From the NCBI GenBank assembly GCA_021613335.1, contig JAJTWR010000141.1, forward strand, positions 16,341-80,340: DNA of 64,000 nt, written 5' to 3'. Each line of letters starts with the position of its first letter. The first letter of the stretch is position 1. This DNA comes from Whitmania pigra. Lineage: Eukaryota; Annelida; Clitellata; Hirudinida; Haemopidae. The notes beneath the pieces were generated by a model. That model saw nothing but the letters and a program-made list of their open reading frames with translations, was not told the DNA's origin and ran no database searches. Shown here piece by piece: positions 19,571-29,858 of the stretch. Both the position numbers and the translations under genes were made by a program.

Positions 19571-20136
19571 TTAAAAAAAATTAACGCTGTTATCTGTCTT
19601 CCGCTTGCTGTTGAATTCAATTTTATCAACCTTGAATTGTGCTTTTGAATATTGATATTTTGCATGGAAAGGGTGCGAGGGGTCAAAATAATTAAACCGC
19701 CAAACACTAAAAAAATTAACATGAGTAGGGGCTATTACCGCATAAAAACTCCTGAAATATGGTACTTCAATGTAAACTTTAGCTCCTGATTTACAAATTC
19801 TATGTAATTCTTCTACTACTTTTAAAGGATTGGGCAAATGTTCTAAAACATTGTCCATCCATATTTCATCTATCTCCCCGTCGGTAAAAGGGCAAGGATG
19901 TGTTGTTAAATCATGAACAATATCAACTCCGGGCAAAGCAAGAGAATCAATTCTTAAATGACCTTCTCTTTTTGATGCGCCGCATCCTAAATCAAGTTTC
20001 TTTATGTCAAGGGGTTTAAAATAATTTTAGGCGTTGCAGGTAATCTTCCAAATTCAAATATATGCCAGACGACTAAAAATAAACATAAGCGAAAGAGGCT
20101 AGAGATTAAAATAAAGGGAAAAAGTCTTTTGGTCAT
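19571..20136 (-). pseudogene. SAM-dependent methyltransferase with one frameshift
   Basis: An ATG at 20136 (minus) opens a frame with a hydrophobic N-terminus (MTKRLFPFILISSLFRLCLF) that stops at TAA near 20010. The next frame then carries the methyltransferase core: motif I LDLGCGASKREGH, IDSLALPGVDIVHDL, and IWMDNVLEHLPNPLKVVEEL. It ends at 19571. The break falls at a run of four C bases; one extra C would join the two parts. It belongs to the class I methyltransferases found at the distal end of polysaccharide loci. An intact 121-codon ORF from TTG 19936 lacks motif I. Confidence 0.75.
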
Positions 20137-20152
20137 ATCGTTAAAATTTCTG

Positions 20153-21289
20153 CTATTCGAAATAATTTAAAATGCTGAAGTTCCCTTTTTTAAGATACTC
20201 GTCTTTTTTCATCAATTTCAAGTCTGAATGCATCATATCCTCCACTAAAGTTTGTAAGTTATATTTTGGCTGCCAATTAAGACGGTTTTTAGCTTTTGTT
20301 GGATCGCCCAGTAAAAGATCTACTTCTGTTGGCCTGAAATATCTTGGATCAACTTTAACAACAGTTTCTCCTAATTTTAATTGCTCCGGATTTACGTCAA
20401 GCACAGTCATTTTATCCGCATCCAAATCAACAATTATTCCTTTTTCGGCGTGGCCTTTGCCTGAAAACTCAATGGTTATGCCCACTTGGTTAAACGCCAT
20501 TTTCACAAATTCTCTAACGGTTGTAGTTATTCCGCTGGCAATTACATAGTCTTCGGCTTTTTCCTGTTGTAAAATCAGCCACATTGCTTCAATATAATCT
20601 TTAGCATGGCCCCAATCTCGTTGTGCAGACAGGTTGCCCAAGTATAAACACCGTTGTAAGCCCAAGGCTATTTTTGAGGCGGCTCTTGTAATTTTTCGGG
20701 TTACAAATGTTTCCCCCCGCAAAGGGCTTTCATGGTTAAACAATATTCCGTTAGAAGCGTGTATATTATAAGCTTCGCGATAATTTACCGTAATCCAGTA
20801 AGCATAAATTTTTGCCACGGCATAAGGCGAGCGAGGATAAAAAGGCGTGGTTTCATTCTGCGGAACAGTTTGTACCAAACCGTAAAGCTCGGATGTTGAA
20901 GCCTGATATATTTTGGTTTTGTTTGTTAGCCCAAGAATCCGAACGGCTTCCAATAGCCTTAAAATCCCTAGGCCATCGGCATTGGCGGTATATTCAGGCA
21001 TATCAAAACTTACTTTTACGTGGCTCATTGCCGCAAGATTGTAAATTTCATCCGGTTGTGTTTCCTGAATAATGCGAATGAGATTTGTTGAATCGGTTAA
21101 ATCGCCATAATGTAACCTGAAATTTATGTGGCTTTCGTGTTGGTCTTGATATAAATGATCAATCCTGTCGGTATTGAAAAGCGAAGTTCTTCTTTTAATC
21201 CCATGAACAAAATATCCTTTTTTAAGAAGAAAATCGGCTAGATATGCCCCGTCCTGACCTGTAACTCCTGTAATTAACGCTACCTTCAT
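20153..21289 (-). CDS. gmd: GDP-mannose 4,6-dehydratase
   Basis: The 378-residue SDR-fold enzyme has the NAD(P) site [20 protein letters not shown] at the N-terminus, [13 protein letters not shown], the catalytic STSELYG (Thr/Ser-Glu) and the YxxxK motif [10 protein letters not shown]. Later motifs are [21 protein letters not shown] and [14 protein letters not shown], diagnostic of Gmd. It converts GDP-mannose to GDP-4-keto-6-deoxymannose, the precursor of GDP-fucose or GDP-rhamnose. The next enzyme for GDP-fucose (Fcl) is not in the window. It lies 95 bases downstream of the nucleotide-sugar dehydrogenase gene on the same strand. Confidence 0.95.
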   Translation of the reverse strand: MKVALITGVTGQDGAYLADFLLKKGYFVHGIKRRTSLFNTDRIDHLYQDQHESHINFRLHYGDLTDSTNLIRIIQETQPDEIYNLAAMSHVKVSFDMPEYTANADGLGILRLLEAVRILGLTNKTKIYQASTSELYGLVQTVPQNETTPFYPRSPYAVAKIYAYWITVNYREAYNIHASNGILFNHESPLRGETFVTRKITRAASKIALGLQRCLYLGNLSAQRDWGHAKDYIEAMWLILQQEKAEDYVIASGITTTVREFVKMAFNQVGITIEFSGKGHAEKGIIVDLDADKMTVLDVNPEQLKLGETVVKVDPRYFRPTEVDLLLGDPTKAKNRLNWQPKYNLQTLVEDMMHSDLKLMKKDEYLKKGNFSILNYFE

Positions 21290-21384
21290 TAGCTGTGATT
21301 TTTTTTAAACGGTAAACTTAAAAAATTAACCTCTTATTTGAAACAAAGCAAACAACTCTTTCATTGTTATTTAATGAGATGTAT

Positions 21385-22656
21385 TTATAACCTGCCTGCA
21401 ACAACTGTTTTAGGCAGAAAAGATTTGGCATCAAAAATGATTGCTCCCGACTGTTTCATGGCTTCAAAATCTAATTCTGCAAATTGTTGATGAACAACGG
21501 CCAAAATAACCCCGTCGTATTTAAAATCCAATGATTGCGCTAAAGATATCCCATAGTCTTGAGATACTTTTTGAGGATTAACAACGGGGTCAAAAACAGT
21601 AACATGAATTCCAAACGATTTTAATTCATGGTAAATATCAATCACCTTTGTATTTCTGGTATCCGGGCAGTTTTCTTTAAAAGCAAAGCCCAAAATAAGC
21701 ACTTTAGAATCTTTAATAGGTTTTTCAGCCGCCGTCATAAGTTTTACCAGTTTGTTGGCCACAAAAACACCCATATTATCATTTACCTTCCGCCCAGAGA
21801 GAATAACCTGCGGAAAATAACCTAAGCTTTCTGATTTATGAGCCAGATAATAAGGATCTACCCCAATGCAATGCCCGCCAACCAAACCCGGCTTAAAAGG
21901 AAGAAAATTCCACTTTGTGCCAGCCGCTTCCAACACCTCGCCGGTATCAATCCCCATTCTGTCAAATATTAAAGCCAGTTCGTTCACAAAAGAAATGTTT
22001 ACATCGCGCTGGGCATTTTCTATGGCTTTTGCCGCTTCCGCAACTTTAATGCTTGCAGCTTTATAAGTGCCGGCAGTAATGATCTTTTTATAAAGCTGAT
22101 CTACAAACTCTGCGGCTCGGAGATTTGAACCCGAGGTTATCTTTTTTATTCTGGGAAGAGTGTTTTTTTTGTCGCCCGGATTGATTCTTTCGGGCGAATA
22201 ACCACAGAAAAAATCGACATTATATTTTAACCCCGAAACTTCTTCCAATACAGGCACACAGTCTTCTTCCGTACAACCGGGATAAACAGTCGACTCATAA
22301 ATAACCATATCTCCTTTTTTTAAAAGATTACCAACCATCTTTGAGGCTTTAAGCAAGGGTTGCAAATCGGGTTGTTTAAACTGATCTACGGGAGTAGGCA
22401 CGGTTATAATAAAAACATTGCAATATCTGACGTTTTCCAAATAATAACTTAACGCTAAATTTTTTCTCCTCGCAAGCTCAAGTTCAGCTATGTTCACTTG
22501 GCCGGTATGGTCTTTCCCCGCTTGAAGTTCTTTTATTCGTTTCTCATCAATATCAAATCCTACCACTTTATATTTTTTAGCGAAAGCGAGCGCTAAAGGC
22601 AGACCGACATAACCCAAGCCAATCACTCCAATTTTCGATTCGCTGATTGCTCTCAT
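21385..22656 (-). CDS. nucleotide-sugar dehydrogenase (TviB/WbpO-type UDP-HexNAc 6-dehydrogenase)
   Basis: The 423-residue protein has the Rossmann motif [21 protein letters not shown], the catalytic region with [20 protein letters not shown] (active-site Cys in GGHCIGVDP) and the C-terminal UDP-binding part [19 protein letters not shown]. This matches UDP-GlcNAc/GalNAc/ManNAc 6-dehydrogenases that make uronic-acid sugars for capsule or O-antigen. The exact sugar cannot be read from the sequence. Its start is adjacent to the rmlA stop (22656/22657), indicating a single operon. Confidence 0.85.
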   Translation of the reverse strand: MRAISESKIGVIGLGYVGLPLALAFAKKYKVVGFDIDEKRIKELQAGKDHTGQVNIAELELARRKNLALSYYLENVRYCNVFIITVPTPVDQFKQPDLQPLLKASKMVGNLLKKGDMVIYESTVYPGCTEEDCVPVLEEVSGLKYNVDFFCGYSPERINPGDKKNTLPRIKKITSGSNLRAAEFVDQLYKKIITAGTYKAASIKVAEAAKAIENAQRDVNISFVNELALIFDRMGIDTGEVLEAAGTKWNFLPFKPGLVGGHCIGVDPYYLAHKSESLGYFPQVILSGRKVNDNMGVFVANKLVKLMTAAEKPIKDSKVLILGFAFKENCPDTRNTKVIDIYHELKSFGIHVTVFDPVVNPQKVSQDYGISLAQSLDFKYDGVILAVVHQQFAELDFEAMKQSGAIIFDAKSFLPKTVVAGRL

Positions 22657-23517
22657 CTATTTGATTAATTTCAACAGATAAGACCCGTACCCGCTTTTTA
22701 CCAAAGGAGTAGCTATTAATTTCAGTTGTTCTGCATCAATAAACCCCATGCGATAAGCAATTTCTTCAATACAACCGATCTTTAAGCCCTGCCTTTCCTC
22801 AATAATTTGAACAAACTGCCCCGCTTGCATTAAACTTGCAAAAGTACCGGTATCTAACCATGCGGTACCCCTGCTTAAAACTCCCGCTTTAAGTTTTCCT
22901 TTTTGAAGATAAACCTTGTTTACATCCGTAATTTCGTATTCGCCGCGTAAGGATGGCTTAATCTTTTTCGCAATTTCAACAACCTCATTATCATAAAAAT
23001 ACAAGCCTGGAACCGCATAATTCGATTTGGGAGCCACAGGTTTCTCTTCTATAGAGACAACCTGATGGTTGGCATTAAATTCTACCACGCCGTAACGCTC
23101 CGGATCTGATACCTGATAAGCAAAAACTATTCCTCCATCAGGGTTTGAACTTGCTTGTAACAGTTTGGTCATGCCATCTCCATAAAAAATATTATCGCCT
23201 AAAACTAAAGCAACTTTGTCTTTGCCTATAAATTCTTCGCCAATAACAAAGGCCTGTGCCAAACCATTGGGTTCTTGCTGTACGGCATAAACAAATTTGC
23301 ATCCGATATTGCTTCCGTCTGCCAAAAGTTTTTCAAAATTTGGCAAATCGCGGGGAGTAGAAATAATCAAAATTTCTTTAATACCCGCAAGCATTAACGT
23401 TGATAGCGGATAATAAATCATCGGCTTATCATAAACCGGCATCATCTGCTTGCTGCAAGCAAGCGTTAATGGATGAAGACGGGTGCCGCTACCGCCGGCC
23501 AGGATAATTCCTTTCAT
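22657..23517 (-). CDS. rmlA: glucose-1-phosphate thymidylyltransferase
   Basis: From the ATG at 23517 the protein begins [20 protein letters not shown], the nucleotidyltransferase signature, followed by [21 protein letters not shown] and [10 protein letters not shown]. These are hallmarks of RmlA, which makes dTDP-glucose from glucose-1-phosphate and dTTP. The frame is open 32 codons further upstream (to 23613), but the family starts at MKGIILAGG, so the shorter form is chosen. It lies between rmlD and the sugar dehydrogenase gene on the same strand. Confidence 0.95.
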   Translation of the reverse strand: MKGIILAGGSGTRLHPLTLACSKQMMPVYDKPMIYYPLSTLMLAGIKEILIISTPRDLPNFEKLLADGSNIGCKFVYAVQQEPNGLAQAFVIGEEFIGKDKVALVLGDNIFYGDGMTKLLQASSNPDGGIVFAYQVSDPERYGVVEFNANHQVVSIEEKPVAPKSNYAVPGLYFYDNEVVEIAKKIKPSLRGEYEITDVNKVYLQKGKLKAGVLSRGTAWLDTGTFASLMQAGQFVQIIEERQGLKIGCIEEIAYRMGFIDAEQLKLIATPLVKSGYGSYLLKLIK

Positions 23518-23567
23518 CGAATAATTTTTTATTGTTCTGTTTAAAAATGTCCTCTTCTTTGTTTGAT

Positions 23568-24434
23568 TTACCCTCCCAGCGCTTTCAAGCATTTTGATAA
23601 ACTTTCTCGCCAATAGGGAATATCCAAGCCGTAAACGGCCTTGATTTTACTTTTGTCCATCACCGAAAACGAAGGACGTTTAGCTTTACTTGGATACGCG
23701 CTTGCAGATATTGGCGAAACGACCGCTTTCAGGTCAGCCATTTCGAATATAGCTTTTGCAAAATCGTACCAAGAAACCGCCCCCTCATTGCTGTAATGAT
23801 AAATACCGTAAATTGACTCTGAAGATTGGATAATATTTATTATTGCATGAGCTAAATCTATCGCATAAGTAGGCGAACCAATCTGATCGGCAATAATTTG
23901 CAGATTATTTCGCTCAGAACCCAATCTGAGCATTGTTTTAACAAAATTATTGGCAAACTCAGAATAAAGCCAGCTTGTACGAATAATAATGTGTTTATCA
24001 AAAATGGAAGTAATGGCTTTTTCTCCGGCCAATTTGGTTTGCCCGTAAACATTAACGGGTTTTGTCATATCTGTTTCTTTAAGCAGGCTAACGGTATTTC
24101 CGTCAAACACAAAATCGGTTGAAATATGGATAAGTATGGCATTTGCATTTTTGCAGGCTTTTGCCAAACAGGCAGCCCCTGTTTCGTTGACCGCTTTGGC
24201 TGCTTCTACTTCTTCTTCAGCCTTATCTACCGCTGTGTAAGCCGCGCAATTGACCACAAACTGGGCTTGTTCTCTTTCAAAAAAGACTTTCAGAGCAGCT
24301 TCATTTAAGATATTTGCATCGCGCTTGCTAGCAAAAACAACGGGATTAAAATTCCTTTCGGCGGTAACAGCCTTTAAGCACTGTCCTAACTGGCCGTTGG
24401 CGCCAAATACCAATACTTTTTTACGCTCTGTCAC
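23568..24434 (-). CDS. rmlD: dTDP-4-dehydrorhamnose reductase
   Basis: The 288-residue SDR protein has the cofactor motif [29 protein letters not shown] and the catalytic ISTDFVFDG with [12 protein letters not shown] (YxxxK). These define RmlD, which performs the last step of dTDP-L-rhamnose synthesis. Its first 14 bases overlap the end of rmlB, showing translational coupling. An rmlC (epimerase) gene, needed between the RmlB and RmlD steps, is not found in the window. Confidence 0.93.
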   Translation of the reverse strand: MTERKKVLVFGANGQLGQCLKAVTAERNFNPVVFASKRDANILNEAALKVFFEREQAQFVVNCAAYTAVDKAEEEVEAAKAVNETGAACLAKACKNANAILIHISTDFVFDGNTVSLLKETDMTKPVNVYGQTKLAGEKAITSIFDKHIIIRTSWLYSEFANNFVKTMLRLGSERNNLQIIADQIGSPTYAIDLAHAIINIIQSSESIYGIYHYSNEGAVSWYDFAKAIFEMADLKAVVSPISASAYPSKAKRPSFSVMDKSKIKAVYGLDIPYWRESLSKCLKALGG

Positions 24435-25476
24435 CGTATTGTTTTTCGTAGTATGTTTGATAATTGCCAGAGGTTACATTGTATAACCACTCTTGATTTT
24501 CGAGATACCAATCAACGGTTTTTTCCAAGCCTTCTTCAAACTGTAAACTGGGCGCCCAGCCGAACTCTTTTTGCAATTTAGCAGAATCGATGGCATAGCG
24601 TAAATCGTGTCCGGCTCTATCGGTTACAAAAGTGATTAACTTAGCCGATTCTCCTTCTGCACGGTTTAATTTCCTGTCCATGATTTTGCACAAAAGATGA
24701 ATCAAATCAATATTTTTCCATTCGTTATGGCCTCCGATGTTATAAGTAAGGCCGGCTTTTGCCTGATGAAAAATCACGTCAATTGCCCTTGCATGATCCT
24801 CCACCCATAACCAATCTCTCACATTTTCGCCTTTTCCATACACCGGAACAGGTTTGTTATTTTTGATGTTGTTAATGGCTAAAGGAATTAATTTTTCAGG
24901 AAAATGATGCGAACCATAATTATTAGAACAATTAGAAATTACGCAATTCATGCCATAAGTATTATGATAAGCTCTCACAAAGTGGTCTGAACCGGCTTTT
25001 GAAGCCGAATAAGGGCTACGCGGATCATAAGCAGTTGTTTCGGTAAACATGCCGTTTTTACCTAAAGCGCCATAAACCTCGTCTGTGCTTACATGATAGA
25101 ATCTTTTTTTATCGTATAGCCCTTTCCAGGATCGGCGCGCCGCATTTAACAAATTAACCGTTCCTACAACATTGGTCATAACAAAAGCCGTTGGATCGGT
25201 AATCGACCTGTCAACATGGCTTTCTGCGGCCAAATGAATAACCGCATCAAAATTTTCATTTTCAAATAACCGATTGATATTTGGAGCATCAACAATATCT
25301 GCTTTTACAAAACGGTAATTTGTTCTGTTTTCAATATCTTTAAGGTTAGCCAAATTACCTGCATAAGTCAGTTTATCTAAGTTTACAACTTGATAATTTG
25401 GATAACTGTTCACAAAATGCCTCGTCACATGCGAACCAATAAAACCCGCCCCGCCGGTTATAAGTATTTTTTTCAA
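24421..25476 (-). CDS. rmlB: dTDP-glucose 4,6-dehydratase
   Basis: The 351-residue SDR enzyme has ILITGGAGFIGSHVTRHFVN, HLAAESHVDRSITDP, the catalytic VSTDEVYG and the YSASKAGSDH motif (YxxxK), plus NNYGSHHFPEKLIPLAI and RDWLWVEDHARAI. All are diagnostic of RmlB, which converts dTDP-glucose to dTDP-4-keto-6-deoxyglucose. It is the first gene of the minus-strand sugar operon; the preceding 230 bases (25477-25706) hold no gene and should contain the promoter. Confidence 0.95.
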   Translation of the reverse strand: MKKILITGGAGFIGSHVTRHFVNSYPNYQVVNLDKLTYAGNLANLKDIENRTNYRFVKADIVDAPNINRLFENENFDAVIHLAAESHVDRSITDPTAFVMTNVVGTVNLLNAARRSWKGLYDKKRFYHVSTDEVYGALGKNGMFTETTAYDPRSPYSASKAGSDHFVRAYHNTYGMNCVISNCSNNYGSHHFPEKLIPLAINNIKNNKPVPVYGKGENVRDWLWVEDHARAIDVIFHQAKAGLTYNIGGHNEWKNIDLIHLLCKIMDRKLNRAEGESAKLITFVTDRAGHDLRYAIDSAKLQKEFGWAPSLQFEEGLEKTVDWYLENQEWLYNVTSGNYQTYYEKQYGDRA

Positions 25477-25706
25477 ATGATAAAAGTATTTTTAACAAAA
25501 ATAACAGTATTATCAATATTTCTGCTTTTTTACGATTTGATAAACAGTTCTGATCGGCCATAGCCGCCGGCCTAATTGCTCAAAGCTGCCATGAGCCGCT
25601 TTTTTGCCGCAAAAAAGTTTTTTGAAAAAAGAGAAAAGACTTACCGCTTTTTTATTTTGCCTTGTTGTATAGCCTTTTCTGCTGAAGGAGGCTTGGTCTT
25701 TTCTGT

Positions 25707-26264
25707 TTATTTTACTAAATTTTCCAATTCTGCATACCAGGTTTGCCCATATTTTCTAATCAAAGGTTCTTTTAAAAACTGGTATACCGGCACTTGCAGT
25801 TTATTGCCGTAAGCACAGGCATTATTGCAAATAGGCTGCCTGTCGTAACGGAGTACGTCAAACTCCGGGTAATGGGAAATACGAATAGGGTATAAATGAC
25901 AGGAAATTGGTTTTTTCCAATCCACTAAACCTTGCTCATACCCTTTTTCTATAGCGCATTTAGTAATTCCGTTTTCAAAAGTAACATAAGCGCATTCTTT
26001 ATTTCCATCTACGCAAGGGGTGGTTAAATCGCCATCGACATCTAAAACGGAAGTTCCGTTTTGTTCAATGGTTTTAGCGCCTTTTGGGGTAAGCAAATGC
26101 TTGATTTTGGAATATATATCTTCTAAAATTTGCTTCTCTTTATGCTCTAAAGGCGCTCCGGAGTTTCCTTCAATACAACAGATTCCTTTACACTTATTCA
26201 GGTTACAAACAAAATTTTCGCCAATCACATCCTCATATACCAAAACTTGTTGAACTTCAATCAT
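25707..26264 (-). CDS. DUF3109 family Cys-rich protein
   Basis: The 185-residue soluble protein has a dense set of cysteines (NLNKCKGICCIEGNSGAPL, TPCVDG, KECAYV, TKCAIEKG, PISCHLYPIR, PICNNACAYG). The KCxGxCC...SCHLYP...C pattern is the DUF3109 family, related to YkgJ-like putative metal-binding proteins common in Bacteroidota. No enzymatic role is established; metal-site binding is an inference from the cysteines. Its start overlaps the end of the DUF3108 gene by 4 bases, so the two are coupled. Confidence 0.85.
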   Translation of the reverse strand: MIEVQQVLVYEDVIGENFVCNLNKCKGICCIEGNSGAPLEHKEKQILEDIYSKIKHLLTPKGAKTIEQNGTSVLDVDGDLTTPCVDGNKECAYVTFENGITKCAIEKGYEQGLVDWKKPISCHLYPIRISHYPEFDVLRYDRQPICNNACAYGNKLQVPVYQFLKEPLIRKYGQTWYAELENLVK

Positions 26265-27034
26265 TTTACGTTAACAAGGGGATATTTTAAACCATTGGCC
26301 GAGGTAATTTCCATAGTAACCGAGCCCACTATAATTTCAACCTGCGCTTTTACCAGCAATCGATTACCATCGTCGGTTATCCAAAGGTGTAATTTACTGT
26401 CTTTTTTAAAGATGCGGCCAGGTTTAATGGAGGGAGAAAATTTAAAACATCGAACATAACCTAAATTACTTTTAATAATTTCTTTACCCAGATACTTTAT
26501 TTCCAAAGCGGAAGTTTCTTCGCCTAAAAAATAATTGAACTTATATGAATCGCCTATTTTTAATTTGCTGGTATCGATATTACGCGAAAAATAATAAACC
26601 GATAACAGATCGAAGGTTTGATCGGTAGGCGTTGTAAAACTTCCGCGATTGGAAATAATTTTTTTATCTTCCTGATAAAATCTTACTTTATCCTGTCGCC
26701 TGTAGCTTGATTCATGAATATTCTCTTGGTAAAAATAAGGCAATAAAGAGGTTTGGTCTATATATGAATCGTAATAATCTCTGACTTTATATATAATATC
26801 AAAAGCGCCTGATGTTTTGACTTCTGCTTTCAAAAGATAAGTCGGCTTGTCGTCAAATTTTACATCGGTCTCAAGCACTTTAAAGGCGGCTCTTGCAACC
26901 GTAAAAAAACCATATTCAAACCTGTAATTTAACTCCTCTCCAGGCCGAAACACCTTGTCGGGTTTTACGACGACTGATTGAGCAAATACAAAATTCTGCC
27001 AAAACAGAAATAAAAATATTTTTAAGCGTTTCAT
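26261..27034 (-). CDS. DUF3108 domain periplasmic protein
   Basis: From ATG 27034 the protein starts with a signal peptide (MKRLKIFLFLFWQNFVFAQS). The mature part, PGEELNYRFEYGFFTVARAAF...RDYYDSYID...LPYFYQENIHESSYRRQDKVRF, is the DUF3108 beta-rich fold. The frame runs 25 codons further upstream to 27109, overlapping the DUF2480 gene, but the signal peptide favours 27034. Function is unknown; in Bacteroidota it often neighbours DUF2480 and DUF3109 genes, as here. Confidence 0.85.
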   Translation of the reverse strand: MKRLKIFLFLFWQNFVFAQSVVVKPDKVFRPGEELNYRFEYGFFTVARAAFKVLETDVKFDDKPTYLLKAEVKTSGAFDIIYKVRDYYDSYIDQTSLLPYFYQENIHESSYRRQDKVRFYQEDKKIISNRGSFTTPTDQTFDLLSVYYFSRNIDTSKLKIGDSYKFNYFLGEETSALEIKYLGKEIIKSNLGYVRCFKFSPSIKPGRIFKKDSKLHLWITDDGNRLLVKAQVEIIVGSVTMEITSANGLKYPLVNVK

Positions 27035-27062
27035 ATGTATGGACAAACAAAAAGTAACTTGA

Positions 27063-27578
27063 TTAATCTTTTCGTTTATAAACAGGAACTGTTGAGCAAG
27101 GTTCGCCATACATAATGCTTTTTACAACAGGAGTTAATAGGGCGGTAAGCTCTACATAAGCAGCACAGGGTATTTCCAAATCGGCGCAACCTTTAATTAC
27201 TATGCGTTGATCTTTAAAACGGTTTACGTCTAGTTTTGCCAGCGATTTTGTATACAAAACCGTTTCAAGCGTATTTAAATCCCCAAACACCACTTGGTTG
27301 GCAAAAGGCTTTATTTTATTGGCCAATAACATATAAGCCCAAGTGGGTACAATCGCGTCTGTACTACAGGTAATTGCTACATTTTTATTTTGATATTGAC
27401 TCCAGTCGTGTTCTTTTATGAATTTCCTAAAGTCTTGTTCTTTCAAAATAAGCCCCTCAAACAGATTATCTTTTATATCATAGAGTATGCGCTCGCCTTT
27501 CACATAATAATCCTCTAAATTAAAAACAATCAATCCGCTGCCGGCAACTTTATTAACGATGTTTTCTTGAATAACCAT
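27063..27578 (-). CDS. DUF2480 family protein
   Basis: The 171-residue soluble protein begins MVIQENIVNKVAGSGLIVFN and contains DIKDNLFEGLILKEQDFRKF, AITCSTDAIVPTWAYMLLAN and IKGCADLEIPCAAYVELTALL, the conserved text of DUF2480. This family is nearly confined to Bacteroidota and has no assigned function. It opens the three-gene minus-strand cluster DUF2480-DUF3108-DUF3109. Confidence 0.88.
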   Translation of the reverse strand: MVIQENIVNKVAGSGLIVFNLEDYYVKGERILYDIKDNLFEGLILKEQDFRKFIKEHDWSQYQNKNVAITCSTDAIVPTWAYMLLANKIKPFANQVVFGDLNTLETVLYTKSLAKLDVNRFKDQRIVIKGCADLEIPCAAYVELTALLTPVVKSIMYGEPCSTVPVYKRKD

Positions 27579-27644
27579 AATTACAAAATAAAAAATTATC
27601 CCCTTATAACAGGAACAGTTGTAAAATTAATATTATTCATTAGT

Positions 27645-29729
27645 TTAATAGAATTTCACCCTATTGTCTTTTATATTGGCTTTATCTTGCATAGCTCTAA
27701 AAGCAGTTTCTAAAGAACGCTGACCTAACATTAAAGCCATGCTTTTCTTTTGTTGCATGATATTGGTTTGCTGCGCCGGATTGGTAAATCCGTCAACCGA
27801 AATTACATAAACGCCTCTTTCCCCTTTTATTGGTTTAGAAACTTTCCCTGTCTGAGAGCCAAAAGCATTACCCACAACCGCATTTTCTTGGGCTAAACCC
27901 GGAATAACCGGGTTAGCAAAAACGATGTTTTGAACCGGAACAACCTGCTTGCCAACTTTTTGGGCAATGGCCTCTAAACTTCCTTTCCCCGCCTTTTCAA
28001 ATTTTTCGATCAACAGTTTGGCTTTAACTGCATTAATTACATCCGACTGAATTTCTTTTTTAACATCCGCTAAAGATAATTGTCCTTTAGGCCTGATTTC
28101 AGTTAATTTAGCAACTACAAAAGCATCGTTCATTCCGTAAATTTCCGGCAATACATCGCCTTTATCAGCCTCGTATGCTGCTTTAATAATTGGGCGAGGG
28201 TTATCTAGCCCCGCAGCAAAGCCCTGCGTTGCCGTTAATCTGCCTGCCGACGCTATAGTATAGCCTCTTTTTTCTGCCAAAGAGTTGAAATTTTTGGAAT
28301 TGACTTCGTTTAAAAAAGTTGAAGCTTTTTTATAGGCCGCATCTCTTGTACTCTGACTGGGTTCCAAATTTTTTTCGATATACGCTAATTTTATAACCTT
28401 AGAAGAACCAATTTGCTTTTCTATTTTAACAACATGTATCCCAAATTGAGAAACCGCCACGTTTATTTCCCCAGATTTACCATCAAATGCAGCGTTTTCA
28501 AATTCAGTCACCATGGTTCCACGGCCAAAAGTCCCTAACTCGCCGCCTTTGTCTTTTGAGCCGTCAACGCTATATTTTGCAGCCAGTTCAGCAAAATTAC
28601 CTCCATTTTGCGCAACTGCTTTTAAAGAATCGGCCATTTTTTTAGCCGCTTCCAAACCGCCTACTTTTCCCGGATCGATAAGAATATGACTGGCTTTAAC
28701 AGAATCGGGAGAAAAACGAGCGGCAACAACTTTAAATAACTTATAAGAATTACCCAACAACACAGGGCCATAAAAACTACCCGCCGGAAGGCTAAACGCA
28801 ATCGAATCGATATTATAATCTAATTTACCTTTGGTTAACCAAGTATAAGGAACTTTATGATCAGAATTGCTGGCGGCAAACAAAGAATCGTTTGCGGCAG
28901 TTTTAAAATCAGCCGCTAACTTTTCTACGGTTGCTTTAATTGCTGCGCTGTCTTTAACGGTGGGCTTTATGCTAAAAGAAACATAATCTAAGTTGCGTTG
29001 TTCCTGTTGATTTACAAAACGGTTTTTATTTGCGTTGTAATAATCCTGATAATCATCATCGGTTATTTTTAACCCTTTATCGGCGAGGGAAGCATAATCC
29101 AACATCACATACTTGAAATTAACCAATTTATTACGGTTAATATGCTCGTCATTAGCTTCCAAACTTGTAACATAGATAGAATTGCTAATCAATTTCGCAT
29201 ATTTTTGCTGTAAAGCCTGCCTTTCAATTTCCTGTTCTAACAGCAGCCATTGCTTTTGAACGTCAGCATCATTAGATTTTCTTGAAGATAAGATAGCGGG
29301 GCGATCTATCTGACCTGTTTTGGGATTGCCGAAATATTGTACAATAAGCGGACTTGGTTTTTTCCCTTGCACCAAATCAAAAAGCTCATCGCCGGAAACG
29401 GTTAAACCAATCCGGTTATATTCTTTTTCTAAAAGCGTTTTTGCAATTTCCGATTGCCATGCTTGGTCTACGGCCATAGCCTGCATCTGCGGGTTTAAGC
29501 TCCCTCCGTATTGCTGGCTAAACTGCGCGGAACTTTGTTCTACTTTTTTATTGAATTCCTCATATTTGATTCTTTTGCCGTCAATAGAGCCCACATCCGT
29601 TGCGGATGCTCCAAAAAGGACGGACCCTTGCTGTAACAAGGGTTCTAAAACAAATAACGCCAATACAACTGCAATACCGCCAACAAGAAAATAACCCATC
29701 TTGGTACGCATGAAAGTCATTAATCCCAT
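27645..29729 (-). CDS. membrane-anchored peptidyl-prolyl isomerase / chaperone (PpiD/SurA-like)
   Basis: The 694-residue protein has one N-terminal membrane helix (about residues 11-31, MGYFLVGGIAVVLALFVLEP) followed by a SurA-type N-terminal domain (IDGKRIKYEEFNKKV). A parvulin rotamase domain follows around residues 340-440 (VKASHILIDPG, FAELAAKYSVDGSKDKGGELG, FGIHVVKIEKQ), then a second degenerate unit. PpiD-type proteins help outer-membrane proteins fold as they leave the Sec translocon. The gene is long and fully intact. It lies 129 bases downstream of the LptC-like gene on the same strand. Confidence 0.9.
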   Translation of the reverse strand: MGLMTFMRTKMGYFLVGGIAVVLALFVLEPLLQQGSVLFGASATDVGSIDGKRIKYEEFNKKVEQSSAQFSQQYGGSLNPQMQAMAVDQAWQSEIAKTLLEKEYNRIGLTVSGDELFDLVQGKKPSPLIVQYFGNPKTGQIDRPAILSSRKSNDADVQKQWLLLEQEIERQALQQKYAKLISNSIYVTSLEANDEHINRNKLVNFKYVMLDYASLADKGLKITDDDYQDYYNANKNRFVNQQEQRNLDYVSFSIKPTVKDSAAIKATVEKLAADFKTAANDSLFAASNSDHKVPYTWLTKGKLDYNIDSIAFSLPAGSFYGPVLLGNSYKLFKVVAARFSPDSVKASHILIDPGKVGGLEAAKKMADSLKAVAQNGGNFAELAAKYSVDGSKDKGGELGTFGRGTMVTEFENAAFDGKSGEINVAVSQFGIHVVKIEKQIGSSKVIKLAYIEKNLEPSQSTRDAAYKKASTFLNEVNSKNFNSLAEKRGYTIASAGRLTATQGFAAGLDNPRPIIKAAYEADKGDVLPEIYGMNDAFVVAKLTEIRPKGQLSLADVKKEIQSDVINAVKAKLLIEKFEKAGKGSLEAIAQKVGKQVVPVQNIVFANPVIPGLAQENAVVGNAFGSQTGKVSKPIKGERGVYVISVDGFTNPAQQTNIMQQKKSMALMLGQRSLETAFRAMQDKANIKDNRVKFY

Positions 29730-29858
29730 ACTGTTTTTTTGTATATTACTTTTTCTGTATAAAACTTTTTAAAAGAGGGCACAAGATACAAATTTTGTAT
29801 ATAATGTAGAAAATATAAATTATTAATTGATTTGGTAAAATACATACTGAAATTGTTT

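Noticed and set aside
20812..21072. 86-codon + strand ORF inside gmd
   Set aside because: Antisense shadow of the strongly supported gmd coding sequence.
25576..25812. 78-codon + strand ORF between rmlB and the DUF3109 gene
   Set aside because: Overlaps the 3' end of the DUF3109 gene in antisense and has no recognisable features.
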